Assembly (NCBI GenBank): GCA_011799875.1
Contig: CM022300.1
Span: forward strand, 108,761,201 to 108,825,200
Origin: Thinopyrum elongatum
Lineage: Eukaryota; Streptophyta; Magnoliopsida; Poales; Poaceae
DNA: 64,000 bases
Direction of reading: 5' to 3'
Of the stretch, positions 34,655 through 45,851 are shown piece by piece. Below the pieces are notes generated by a model that saw only the letters and a program-made list of their open reading frames with translations, ran no database searches and was not told the DNA's origin. Within the stretch, counting starts at the first letter, position 1, and every line of letters starts with the position of its first letter. The position numbers and the translations under genes were made by a program.

Positions 34655-36211
34655 TGCTACTTCTTGAGCTTGCGTTGGTTTTTTCCTTGAAGAGGAAAGG
34701 GTGATGTAGCAAAGTAGAGATAAGTATTTCCCTCAGTTAGAGAACCAAGGTATCAATCCAGTAGGAGACAACGCACAAATTACCAATACCTACACAAACA
34801 ATCAAACACTTGCACCCAACGCGATAAAGGGGTTGTCAATCCCTTCACGGTCACTTGCAAAAGTGAGATATGATAGAGATAGATAAAACTAAACAAAAGA
34901 TAAAGTAAATATTTTTAGGATTTTTGGTTTATAGATCTGAAAATAAAAGATTGCAAAATAGTAGATCGGAAAGTAATATGATGGAAAATAGACCCGGGGA
35001 CCATAGGTTTCACTAGAGGCTTCTATCAAGATAGCAAATAATAGGCTGGGTGAACAAATTACTATCGAGCAATTGATAGAAAAGCGCAAAGTTATGACGA
35101 TATCTAAGGAAATGATTATGAAATATAGGCATCACGTCCGTGTCAAGTAGACCGACTCCTGCCTGCATCTACTACTATTACTCCACACATCGACCGACTC
35201 CTGCCTGCATCTAGAGTATTAAGTTCATGAAGAACAGAATAATGCTATAAGTCAGATGACATGATGTAGAGGAATAAACTCAAGCAATATGATGTAAACC
35301 CCATCTTTTTATCCTCGATGGCAACAATACAATACGTGACTCGCTGCCCCTACTGTCACTGGGAGAGGACACCGCAAGATTGAACCCAAAGCCAAGCACT
35401 TCTCCCATTGCAAGAAAAACCAATCTAGTTGGCCAAACCAAACCGATAGTTTGAAGAGAATTACAAGGATATAAAATCATGCATAAAAGAATTCAAAGAA
35501 GATTCAAATAATATTCATAGATAAGCTGATCATAAATCCACAATTCATCGGATCTCAACAAACACACCGCAAAAGAAGATTACATCGGATAGATCTCCAA
35601 GAACATCAAGGAGAACGTTGTATTAAGAATCAAAGAGAGAGAATAAGCCATCTAGCTACTAGCTATGGACCCGTAGGTCTGAGGTAAACTTCTCACGCTT
35701 CATCGGAAAGGCAATAGAGTTGATGTAGAAGCCCTCCATGGTCGAATCCCCCTCCGGCAGGATGCCGGAAAAGGCCCCAAGATTGGATCTCACGGGAACA
35801 GAAGGTTGCGGCGGTGGAAAATTGTTTTCATGGATGCTTCTGGTGGTTTGGGAATATATGTGAATATATAGGAGGAAGATCTAGGTCAGGGGGTCACTGA
35901 GGGGCCCACAAGGCATGGGGCGCGCCCTCCCCCCTTGTGCCCGCCTCGTGGCTCTTCTGACTTGCACTCCAAGTCTCCTGGGTGTCTTCTGGTCCAAGAA
36001 AAATCATCGCGAAGGTTTTATTCCGTTTGGTATTCCTTTTCTGTGAAGCTCAAAAACAAGGAAAAAAACAGAAACTGGCACTGGGCTCTAGGTTAATAAG
36101 TTAGTCCCAAAAATAACATAAAATAGCATATTAATGCATATAAAACATCCAAAACAGATAATATAATAGCATGGAACAATCAAAAATTATAGATACGTTT
36201 GAGACGTATCA
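34655..36211 (-). repeat. 3' LTR of element E
   Basis: 1557 bp, TGCTACTTCTTGAGC...GAGACGTATCA on the + strand. Short deletion around 35920-35935 relative to the other LTR. Confidence 0.9.
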
Positions 36212-37914
36212 AGCATCCCCAAGATTAATTCCTGCTCGTCCTCGAGTAGGTAAATGATAAAAACAGAATTTTTGATGTGGAATGCTACCTAACATATTGA
36301 TCCATGTAATTTTCTTTATTGTGGCATGAATGTTCAGATCCATAAGATTCAAAACAAAAGTTTAATATTGACATAAAAACAATAATACTTCAAGCATACT
36401 AACAAGGCAATTATGTCTTCTCAAAATAACATGGCCAAAGAAAGTTTATCCCTACAAAATCATATAGTCTGGCTATGCTCCATCTTCATCACACAAAGTA
36501 TTCAAATCATGCACAACCCCGATGACAAGCCAAGCAATTGTTTCATACTTTTGGTGTTATCAAACCTTTTCAACTTTCACGCAATACATGAGCGTGAGCC
36601 ATGGACATGGCACTATAGGTGGAATAGAATATGGTGGTTGTGGAGAAGACAAAAAGAGGGAGATAGTCTCACATCAACTAGGCGTATTAACGGGCTATGG
36701 AGATGCCCATCAATAGATATCAATGTGAGTGAGTAGGGATTGCCATGCAACGGATGCACTAGAGCTATAAGTTTATGAGAGCTCAAAAGAAAACTAAGTG
36801 TGTGTGCATCCAACTTGCTTGCTCATGAAGACCTAGGGCAATTTGAGGAAGCCCATCGTTGGAATATACAAGCCAAGTTCTATAATGAAAAATTCCCACT
36901 AGCATATGAAAGTGACAACATAGGAGACTCTCTATCATGAAGATCATGGTGCTACTTTGAAGCACAAGTGTGAAAAAAAAAGGATAGTAACATTGCCCCT
37001 TCTCTCTTTTTCTCTATTTTTTTGTTTGGCTTCTTTGGCCTCCCTTTTATTTTTTTCCTCACATGGGACAATGCTCTAATAATGAAGATCATCACACTCT
37101 TATTTACTTACAACTCAAAAATTACAACCCGATACTTAGAACAAAAATATGACTCTATATGAATGCCTCCGGTGGTGTACCGGGATGTGCAATGACTCAA
37201 GAGTGACATGTATGAAAGAATTATGAAAGGTGGCTTTGCCACAAATACGATGTCAACTACATGATCATGCAAAGCAATATGACAATGATGGAACATGTCA
37301 TAATAAAACGGAACGGTGGAAAGTTGCATGGCAATATATCTCGGAATGGCTATGGAAATGCCATAATAGGTAGGTATGGTGGCTGTTTTGAGGAAGGTAT
37401 ATGGTGGGTTTATGGTACCGGCGAAAGTTGCTCGGCACTAGAGAGGCTAGCAAAGGTGGAAGGGTGAGAGTGCGTATAATCCATGGACTCAACATTAGTC
37501 ATAAAGAACTCACATACTTATTGCAAAAATCTATTAGTCATCGAAACAAAGTACTACGCGCATGCTCCTAGGGGGATATATTGGTAGGAAAAGACCATCG
37601 CTCATCCCCGACCGCCACTCATAAGGAAGACAATCAAAAAATACCTCATGCTCCAACTTCGTTACATAACGGTTCACCATACGTGCATGCTACGGGAATC
37701 ACAAACCTCAACACAAGTATTTCTCCAATTCACAATTACTCACTAGCATGACTCTAATATCACCATCTCTATATCTCAAAACAATCATAAGGAATCAAAC
37801 TTCTCATAGTATTCAATGCACTTTATATGAAAGTTTTTATTATATCCCTCTTGGATGCCTATCATATTAGGACTAAATTCATAACCAAAGCAATTTACCA
37901 CGCTGTTTAGAGAC

Positions 37915-38052
37915 TCTCAAAATAATATAAGTGAAGCATGAGAGTTCAATAATTTCTACAAAATAAGGCCACCGCCGTGCTCTAAAAAGATATAAGTGAA
38001 GCACTATAGCAAAATTGCCTAGCTCAAAAGATATAAGTGAAGCACATAGAGT
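37915..38052 (-). repeat. Short tandem repeats, TATAAGTGAAGCA type (element E)
   Basis: Three copies of ATATAAGTGAAGCA(T/C) with AGAG-type tails; five copies in D. Confidence 0.7.
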
Positions 38053-38231
38053 ATTCTAATAAATCATGATTTATGCGTGTCCCTCTCGAAAAGTGTGTAC
38101 AGCAAGGATGATTGTGGCAAACTAAAAAAACAAAGACTCAAATCATACAAGACGCTTCAAGCAAAACACATATCATGTGATGAATAAAAATATAGCCTCA
38201 AGTAAAGTTACCGATAGACGGAGACGAAAGA

Positions 38232-38317
38232 GGGGATGCCTTCCAGGGCATCCCCAAGCTTTGGCTCTTGGTTGTCCTTGAATATTACCTTGGGGTGCCT
38301 TGGGCATCCCCAAGCTT
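38232..38317 (-). repeat. GGGGATGCC/GGCATCCCC hairpins (element E)
   Basis: Inverted repeats at 38232-38255 and 38291-38311. Each ends in GCATCCCCAAGCTT, the complement of the polypurine-type motif. Confidence 0.75.
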
Positions 38318-38964
38318 AGGCTCTTGCCACTCCTTATTCCATAGTCCATCAAATCCTTACCCAAAACTTGAAAACTTCACAACACAAAACTCAACAGAAA
38401 ATCTCATAAGCTCCGTTAGTATAAGAAAATAAATCACCACTTTTGGTACTGTTTTGAACTCATTATTTTTTTATATTGGTGTAATATCTACTGTATTCCA
38501 ACTTCTCCATGGCTCATACCCCCCGATACTACCCATAGATTCATCAAAATAAGCAAACAACACATAGAAAACAGAATCTGTCAAAAACAGAATAGTCTGC
38601 GAAGATCTGAATTGTTCTAATACTTCTGTAACTCCAAAAATTCTAAAACATAAGGAAAACATAGGAAATTTGTATATAAATATTTTGTAAAAAATTAAGG
38701 AGTTTTAAACGCTCCAGTGAATTATTAAAATTCTGTGACTGGACGCAAAAGTTTCTGTTTTTCAGCAAGATCAAATCAACTATCACCGTAAGCCATCCCA
38801 AAGGTCTTACTTGGCACAAACACTAATGAAAACACAAAAACACATCTAACCAGAGGCTAGATGAAAAATTTATTTAAAAATAGGAAAGAAAAATATTGGG
38901 TTGTCTCCCAACAAGCACTTTTCTTTAAAGCCTTTTAGCTAGGCATTGATAATTTCAATGATGC

Positions 38965-39792
38965 TCACATAAAAGAGAACAATTGAAGCACAAAGAGAAC
39001 ATCATAAAGTACGTGAAAAACACATCTAAGTCTAACATACTTACTATGCATAGGCATCTTATAGGCAAACAAATTATCAAGGCAAGCAAATCCTAGCATA
39101 TGCAAAGAAGAAGAAAGAAACAATAGCAAACTCAACATAACGAGAGGTAATCTAGTAACATGAAGATTTCCACAACCATATTTTCCTCTCTCATAATAAT
39201 TACAAATAGGATCATAATCAAATTCAACAATATAACAATCACATAAAATATTCTCTTCATGATCCACATGCATGCAAAGTTGACACTCTTCCAAAATAAT
39301 GGGATTATCATCAAATAAAGTCATGACTTCTCCAAACCCACTTTTATCAAAAATTTCATGAGATTGATCATTCTCCAAAGTAGTGGGATTATTATTACCT
39401 AGAGTTGACACTCTTACAAACCCACTTTCAATATTATTGCAAACACTATTATCATGAGGCTTGAATAAATTTTCAAGAACATAAGAAGAATCACCCCAAT
39501 CATGATCATTGCAATAAGTAGTGGACATAGCAAAACTAGCATCCCCAAGCTTCGGGTTTTGCATATTATTAGCACAGTTGACATCAATAGAATTTATAGT
39601 AAAACCATTGCAATCATGCTTTTTATTCAAGGAGCTATCGTGAATCACTTCATAAATTTCTTCATCACAATTTTCAGATTCACGAATTTCAAGCAAAACT
39701 TCATAAAGATAATCTAGTGCACAAAACTCACTAGCAATTGGTTCATCATAATTGGATCTCTTAAAAAGATTAGCAAGTGGATGAGGATCCAT
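38965..39792 (-). CDS. Element E internal ORF, intact unknown protein with repeated modules and hydrophobic C-terminus
   Basis: 275 codons from ATG 39790-39792 (MDPHPLANLFKRSNYDE) to TGA at 38965. An acidic N-terminal half contains KLGDA, and two modules follow: SGFVRVSTL...NPTTLE and SGFGEVMTL...NPIILEE. Then come CDCYIVEFDYDPICNYYERGKYGCGN (Cys/Tyr-rich) and a strongly hydrophobic stretch LVMLSLLLFLSSSLHMLGF that could be a membrane segment. Homologous frames occur in A (longer, with an N-terminal zinc knuckle) and D (broken). It is the only long ORF in a pol-less element. I recognise no family; a structural gag-like or envelope-like role is speculation. Confidence 0.62.
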   Translation of the reverse strand: MDPHPLANLFKRSNYDEPIASEFCALDYLYEVLLEIRESENCDEEIYEVIHDSSLNKKHDCNGFTINSIDVNCANNMQNPKLGDASFAMSTTYCNDHDWGDSSYVLENLFKPHDNSVCNNIESGFVRVSTLGNNNPTTLENDQSHEIFDKSGFGEVMTLFDDNPIILEECQLCMHVDHEENILCDCYIVEFDYDPICNYYERGKYGCGNLHVTRLPLVMLSLLLFLSSSLHMLGFACLDNLFAYKMPMHSKYVRLRCVFHVLYDVLFVLQLFSFM

Positions 39793-40010
39793 AAACTTTT
39801 AGCAAGCGAAGATGCAAGCAACAAGAAGGCACATGGTAACACAAGCAAATAAAAGATCAAACGGAAGAAAGGCAAATAAAAAGGCAAATCTTTTCGAAAA
39901 TCATTTTAGAAGTGGGGGAGAGGAAAATGAGAGGCAAATGGCGAATAATGTAATGCAAGAGATGAGAGTTTTATGATGGGTACTTGGTATGTCTTGACTT
40001 GGCGTAGATC

Positions 40011-40028
40011 TCCTCGGTAACGGCGCTA
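40011..40028 (-). other. Primer-binding site of element E
   Basis: Complement TAGCGCCGTTACCGAGGA, three mismatches to the tRNA-Asp-type site, eleven bases from the right LTR. Confidence 0.62.
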
Positions 40029-40039
40029 GAAATTCTTCC

Positions 40040-41613
40040 TGCTACTTCTTGAGCTTGTGTTGGTTTTTCCCTTGAAGAGGAAAGGGTGATGAAGCAAAGT
40101 AGAGATAAGTATTTCCCTCAGTTAGAGAACCAAGGTATCAATCCAGTAGGAGACAACGCACAAATCACCAATACCTGCACAAACAATCAAACACTTGCAC
40201 CCAACGCGATAAAGGGGTTATCAATCCCTTCACGGTCACTTGCAAAAGTGAGATCTGATAGAGATAGATAAAACTAAACAAAAGATAAAGTAAATATTTT
40301 TAGGGTTTTTGGTTTATAGATCTGAAAATAAAAGATTGCAAAATAGTAGATCGGAAAGTAATATGATGGAAAATAGACCCGGGGGCCATAGGTTTCACTA
40401 GAGGCTTCTCTCAAGATAGCAAATAATATGGTGGGTGAACAAATTACTATCGAGCAATTGATAGAAAAGCGCAAAGTTATGACGATATCTAAGGCAATGA
40501 TTATGAAATATAGTCATCATGTCCGTGTCAAGTAGACCGACTCCTGCCTGCATCTACTACTATTACTCCACACATCGACCGACTCCTGCCTGCATCTAGA
40601 GTATTAAGTTCATGAAGAACAGAGTAACGCTTTAAGTAAGATGACATGATGTAGAGGAATAAACTCAAGCAATATGATGTAAACCCCATCTTTTTATCCT
40701 CGATGGCAACAATACAATACGTGCCTCGCTGCCCCTACTATCACTGGGAGAGGACACCGCAAGATTGAACCCAAAGCCAAGCACTTCTCCCATTGCAAGA
40801 AAAACCAATCTAGTTGGCCAAACCAAACCGATAGTTTGAAGAGAATTACAAGGATATAAAATCATGCATAAAAGAATTCAAAGAAGATTCAAATAATATT
40901 CATAGATAAGCTGATCATAAATCCACAATTCATCAGATCTCAACAAACACACCGCAAAAGAAGATTACATCGGATAGATCTCCAAGAACATCAAGGAGAA
41001 CGTTGTATTGAGAATCAAAGAGAGAGAAGAAGCCATCTAGCTACTAGCTATGGACCCATAGGTCTGAGGTAAACTACTGACGCTTCATCGGAAAGGCAAT
41101 AGAGTTGATGTAGAAGCCCTCCGTGATCGAATCCCCCTCCGGCAGGATGCCGAAAAAGGCCCCAAGATGGGATCTCATGGGAACAGAAGGTTGCGGCGGT
41201 GGAAAAGTGTTTTCGTGGATGCTTCTGGTGGTTTGGGAATATATGTGAATATATAGAAGGAAGATCTAGGTCAGGGGGTCACCAAGGGGCCCACAAGGCA
41301 GGGGGCGCGCCCTACCCCCTGGGCGCGCCCTCCCCCCTTGTGGCCGCCTCGTGGCTCTTCTGACTTGCACTCCAAGTCTCCTAGGTGTCTTCTGGTCCAA
41401 GAAAAATTATCGCGAAGGTTTTATTCTGTTTGGTATTCCTTTTCTGCGAAGCTCAAAAACAAGGAAAAAACAGAAAGTGGCACTGGGCTCTAGGTTAATA
41501 AGTTAGTCCCAAAAATAATATAAAATAGCATATTAATGCATATAAAACATCCAAAACAGATAATATAATAGCATGGAATAATAAAAAATTATAGATACGT
41601 TGGAGACGTATCA
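40040..41613 (-). repeat. 5' LTR of element E
   Basis: 1574 bp, TGCTACTTCTTGAGC...GGAGACGTATCA on the + strand, followed by TSD GTACT. Confidence 0.9.
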
Positions 41614-41618
41614 GTACT

Positions 41619-41793
41619 TGATCGGGCGGATCGTGAAGGTGTACGACTACATCGACCACGTTGATAAACGCTTCCGCTTAACGGTCTACGAGGGTACGTA
41701 GACACACTCTCCCCTCTCATAGCTATGCATCTCCATGGATAGATCTTGCGTGTGCGTAGAATTTTTTTGTTTTCCATGCAACGTTCCCCAACA
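41619..41793 (+). repeat. 3' LTR of element C, last piece
   Basis: Resumes at TGATCGGGCGG and ends GTTCCCCAACA, matching 11072-11247. With the first piece the LTR is about 1778 bp. Confidence 0.88.
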
Positions 41794-41798
41794 GGAAC

Positions 41799-43925
41799 GT
41801 CTCTCTGGTCGCTCTCCTGACTACTCCGCTCTTCATATGTTTGGATGTGTGTGCTATGTCCTTCTTGCCCCACGAGAACGCACCAAACTGACTGCTCAGT
41901 CGGTTGAGTGTGTTTTTCTTGGTTACAGTGATGAGCGCAAGGGCTATAGATGTTGGGATCTTGTTGGTCGTCGGCTGCACATTTCGCGTGATGTGACTTT
42001 TCATGAGTCTCATTCTTACTATCCGCGTCCTTCCTCCTCACACTTCTCTGTGGATGATATTTCTTTTCTTCTTCTTCCTGACACACCCTCCTATGTGCCT
42101 CATGTCTCTCCCCTCCCTCCGGCACATCTCACTTCTTTTCATTCACCACCGACACCACCTTCCCCTACATCCTCCTCCCCATCCTCATCCTCCATCTCTC
42201 CACCATCATCTCCAGTCTCTCGCCCTCTTTCTCCCTTTCCTCTCCACTACACTCGCTGCCCTCGTATTGAGGATGCTTCTACTGACACACCTTCCACTTC
42301 TGGAGTGCCTCCCCTCACGCCTCTTCCTGTTCATAACCTCCGTTCTCGGCCTCGCCCCCACCTGATCGCTATTCTCCTGACCGGTACGGTCTCTCTGTTG
42401 TTGCTGAGCCCACTTCCTATCGGGCTGCCATGACTCAGCCTGAATGGCAGCTTGCGATGGTTGAGGAGCTTGCTGCCCTTGAGCGCTCTGGCACATGGGA
42501 TCTGGTTTCCCTTCCTTCCGGTGTTCGTCCCATCACCTGCAAGTGGGTCTATAAGATTAAGACTCGCTCTGATGGTTCTCTTGAGTGCTACAAAGCTCGT
42601 CTTGTGGCTCGTGGCTTTCAACAGGAACAGGGCCGTGATTATGATGAGACATTCGCTCCTGTGGCACACATGACCACGGTCCGCACTCTCCTTGTTGTGG
42701 CTTCTGTTTGTCATTGGTCTGTGTCTCAACTTGATGCCCAGAATGCTTTTCTCAATGTGAGTTGCGTGAGGAGGTCTATATGCAGCCACCCGGGGGTATT
42801 ACACTCCTGATGGCATGGTCTGCCGACTTCGACGCTCCCTCTATGGTCTTAAACAGGCCCCTCGCACCTGGTTCGAGCGGTTTGCCTCTGTGGTGACTGC
42901 CGCTGGTTTCTCGCCCAGTGATCATGATCTCGTTTTGTTTGTTCACACGTCTCCTCGTGGTCAGACTCTTCTCCTTCTATATGTCGATGACATGATCATC
43001 AATGGTGATGACGCTGACTATATTGCCTTTGTTAAGGCCCGCCTTCGCGACCAGTCCTCATGTCTGATCTTGGTCCACTTCGCTATTTTCTTGGGATTGA
43101 GGTTTCCTCAACCGCTGATGGCTTCTTCATCTCCCAGGAAAAATATATTCAGGATCTTCTTGCTCGAGCAGCTCTTGGTAATGAGCGCACTGTTGTGACT
43201 CCTATGGAGCTCAACGTTCAGCTCTGTGCCTCTGACGGTGATTCTCTTCCTAATCCCACTCGCTACCGCCACCTCGTTGGGAGCCTTATCTATCTTGATG
43301 TTACACGTACTGACATCGATCTCCTATCATGTCCACATTCTCAGCCAGTTTGTCTCAGCCCCCACCTCTGTCCATTATAGTCATCTCCTCCGTGTTCTGC
43401 GATAACTTCGTGGCACGATCTCTCGTCGCCTATTCTTTCCCCACTCCAACTCTCTCGAGCTCCAGGCCTACTGCTACGTGGGCTAGTGATCCCTCTGATC
43501 GATGCTCGCTGTCTGCTTACTGTGTCTTTCTTGGTGGCTCTCTTATTACCTGGAAGACAAAGAAACAGACTGCAGTTTCTCGCTCGAGTACAGAGGCTGA
43601 GTTGCGCGCGATGGCTATGCTGACGGCTGAGGTGACCTGGTTACGCTGGTTACTTGAGGATTTTGGCGTGTCTGTCACTACATCGACTCCCTTACTGTCT
43701 GACAGTACAGGGGCTATCAGCATTGCGCGTGACCCGGTGAAGCATGAGCTCACCAAACACATCGGTGTGGATGCCCACTTTGTGCGTGTTGCTGTACAGG
43801 ATCAGACTCTCGCTCTTCACTATGTACCCTCTGAGTTACAGTTGACGGACTTCTTCACGAAGGCACAGACTCGAGCGCAGCATGGGTTCTTTCTCTCCAA
43901 ACTCAGTGTTGTTGATCCACCATGA
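41799..43925 (+). pseudogene. Element B Copia pol, part 2: integrase end, reverse transcriptase, RNase H
   Basis: Picks up element B's protein directly after the C insertion (LSGRSPDYSALHMFGCVCY). A Pro/Ser-rich linker follows, then RT: PEWQLAMVEELAALERSGTW, LDAQNAFLN, LYGLKQAPRTWF and the YVDD box in LLLLYVDDMII (about 42975). RNase H has SSTEAELRAM and SDSTGAISIA. The frame changes near 42360, 42757, 42797, 43053 and 43320, so it is dead. It ends PP then TGA at 43923-43925. The polypurine-like GAGTTTGAGGGGGGG and LTR start TGTTA follow at once. Confidence 0.88.
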
Positions 43926-43943
43926 GTTTGAGGGGGGGTGTTA
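43926..43943 (+). repeat. Element B polypurine tract and first bases of its 3' LTR
   Basis: TTGAGGGGGGGTGTTA at 43928-43943 contains the tract and LTR start TGTTA. It is duplicated at 45326-45341 (TTGAAGGGGGGTGTTA, one mismatch) as the target site of the following insertion. Confidence 0.75.
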
Positions 43944-45325
43944 CCGAAAAAGGCTTTCGCCCCGCTTTATATATAAAGCATCGACCCTCGTACAACCGAA
44001 CCATACAACACAGCACCCAAACACACACACACACAAAGCAAGATACAAAGGTGCCGGAGATCAGCTAAACCAACTCAAAGCGGACAACGGATGTACAACA
44101 AGCATCACTACGAAGATGACGGAGCCCTCCACCGAGAACAAGCCACCGTGAAGAACACAGCTGACCGCCGACGAACCGCAAGCTCCAAGGTAGTGCCTTC
44201 ACGAAGGGCACGACATCGGAGCGCCGACACCACCCGATCCGAAGATCAAGATTTTCATCCGGAGCACCACGGAGAATCAGGAGAGACCACGAAGGAGCCT
44301 ACAGGAAGGGAACGACGCCCGCGGACGCCGCCACCGTCGGTTTGACCGCGGTCAGACAAGGCTTTCACCCCGGTATGCCTCTCCATCTCCGATCACCACG
44401 GGTCGTCGAGCCCGAGCCACCCCGCTGCCCACGCGACCAAGGTCGCCAGTCCGCACCCGAGCTGCGAGCTCTGCTCATGAACACCGCAGCTCCCACCGCA
44501 GAGCCGCCGCCCTGCCACCCGACACCCCCAACGACCGCCCAAAGGAACGAATCACCACCACCAGCAGACCCCTGCCATCGTTGGAGCCGCCAACACCTCG
44601 ACAGATGAAGCCGGAGGCAACCAGGCCAGAGAAAAGAGGAGGGGGAGGAGCGGTGCGAGACCTCGACCGGCACACCCCCGCGCCGGTGACGGGTGGGCAG
44701 ACCACCCATCCCTCCAGCCAGCCTCCTCACAGTGCCCCTTGCAACGCCCCACCACGGCCTCCAGGTCAGATCAGCGAAGAGCCCGTCGGACATCCGACCG
44801 ACGACGAGGACACGCGGACGATCAGATCCGTCTCAGAGACGACCACGGGAGGCGCCAATCCGGGCCTTGCACACCGGCCACCGGTAGCCGCGCGAGCCGC
44901 AGCAGAAGCACCGCGCCCCGCCGGCGAGAGGCCCACGCCGTCCAAGGCCGCCGAGCAACAGATCTGGTCACGCCAGACCCAGCCGTCGCCCCAGCCTAGG
45001 ACGCGCGCACGCCCGCTAAGCCCACCACGTCGCCGCCACGTGCTCGCGACCCCGCCGCCAGAGCTCGCCGCTGCGCCGCCGCGCCCCTCACCAGCACGAC
45101 GCAATGCCCGCCGCCGCCGGCCCGCGCCAGCCGCCGCAGGGCGAAAGGATGAAGAGCCCCGCCGCCGCCGACGCCCGCGAGCTTTGCCCGTCGACGCGCC
45201 CTGGCGGCGGCGAGGAGGGGAGGAGGGGAGGAGGAGGGCCAAGGGGAGGCGGCTAGGGTTTCCCGCCCCCCTCCCCCCCCCCCCAGAGCGACGCGGGAGG
45301 GGGAGGTGGGGGGGCGAGGTAATCG
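43944..45325 (-). mobile_element. Non-LTR-type insertion of 1.4 kb without ORF2 (retroposon 1)
   Basis: Flanked by a 16-bp target duplication with one mismatch. The right part is extremely GC-rich (GCCGCCGCC, then CTAGGGTTTCCC) and the left part contains CCGAAAAAGGC and CGCCCCGCTTTATATATAAAGC. The arrangement parallels the insertion at 52321-53645, whose poly(T) is at the left, so I infer minus orientation although no clear poly(A) is present here. Long open frames in the GC-rich part occur on both strands and show no domain. No endonuclease or RT is visible, so it is non-autonomous. Confidence 0.6.
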
Positions 45326-45341
45326 TTGAAGGGGGGTGTTA

Positions 45342-45425
45342 GATGTGTATAGTGCCATTTTCTGTATATCCCCATTGTATAAGAGGCTTATTGTATTTTA
45401 CCTCACATGTACATGTGTTAGCCTT
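45342..45425 (+). repeat. Remnant of element B 3' LTR
   Basis: After the TSD the sequence continues GATGTGTATAGTGCC...ACATGTACATGTG, which looks like a Copia LTR beginning TGTTAGATGTG. The right end is not found, so the LTR is truncated. Confidence 0.55.
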
Positions 45426-45841
45426 TGGCCGCCTGTGAATGTTAGTTGCTGATTATCCAACAAGAAGAACTTGCAGCTCAATGGGCGAATTGCAGCTCCA
45501 GTGAGGCGGCGACTGTGACGCTTGCAGAAGTTGGTCCCTCCCACACCAGTAGCAGAGCGGACAGATGTCAGAGAGGGATCCACGGTGACCTGACCTTCAG
45601 CTTGCTCGCCGGCGACAGCGGCATCGGCGCGTCAGGCATGTGCGGCGGCGGCGACCGACTGCCATCGCCTCGCCCTGAGTCATCGTAGCGGGAAAGGATA
45701 TATGAGAGAGAGAGAGAGAGAGGAGAGTACGGCTGGGCGTTATTTCAGGAGTGGAGACGTGTGAGGGCCCACATGGCACGTGTGGATCGTGCAAGGCAGC
45801 GGACAAAATTCGCGTCATCCGTCAGGTGATGGTAATCCCCG
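45426..45841. other. Unassigned sequence with GA microsatellite
   Basis: No recognised gene. An 80-codon frame at 45446-45688 has no family I know. A (GA) run lies at about 45703-45726. Confidence 0.5.
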
Positions 45842-45851
45842 ACAAATAAAC

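Larger units (their letters stand above)
36212..38964 (-). other. Polypurine tract and non-coding internal region of element E
   Basis: AGCATCCCCAAGATT at 36211-36225 is the polypurine tract complement. Downstream sequence (36250-37900) mirrors element A 4980-6700 on the other strand. No protein family recognised. Confidence 0.6.
34655..41613 (-). mobile_element. Element E: Gypsy-type LTR retrotransposon without pol (related to A and D)
   Basis: Perfect TSD GTACT at 34650-34654 and 41614-41618. Length 6959 bp. The primer site lies beside the right LTR and the polypurine tract beside the left LTR, so it reads on minus. It carries one intact ORF of unknown function and no pol. The LTRs differ by about 2% by eye plus a deletion of about 17-19 bp in the left LTR's GC-rich palindrome. 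Confidence 0.9.
9635..41793 (+). mobile_element. Element C: Angela/BARE/WIS-like Copia retrotransposon, carrying D, F and E inside it
   Basis: The LTR opens TGATGGAAATATGCCC and ends CGTTCCCCAACA at both ends. The target duplication is AGAAC (9630-9634) and GGAAC (41794-41798), one mismatch. Removing C rejoins element B's integrase in frame. C's own length without D and E is about 8.7 kb. It encodes gag-pol in one frame with eight stops. D is inserted in its RNase H and E in its 3' LTR. Confidence 0.88.

Noticed and set aside
44581..45342. 253-codon GC-rich ORF rich in Pro, Arg and Ala
   Set aside because: Low-complexity reading of the GC-rich half of a retroposon; similar frames exist on the other strand and run past the TSD.
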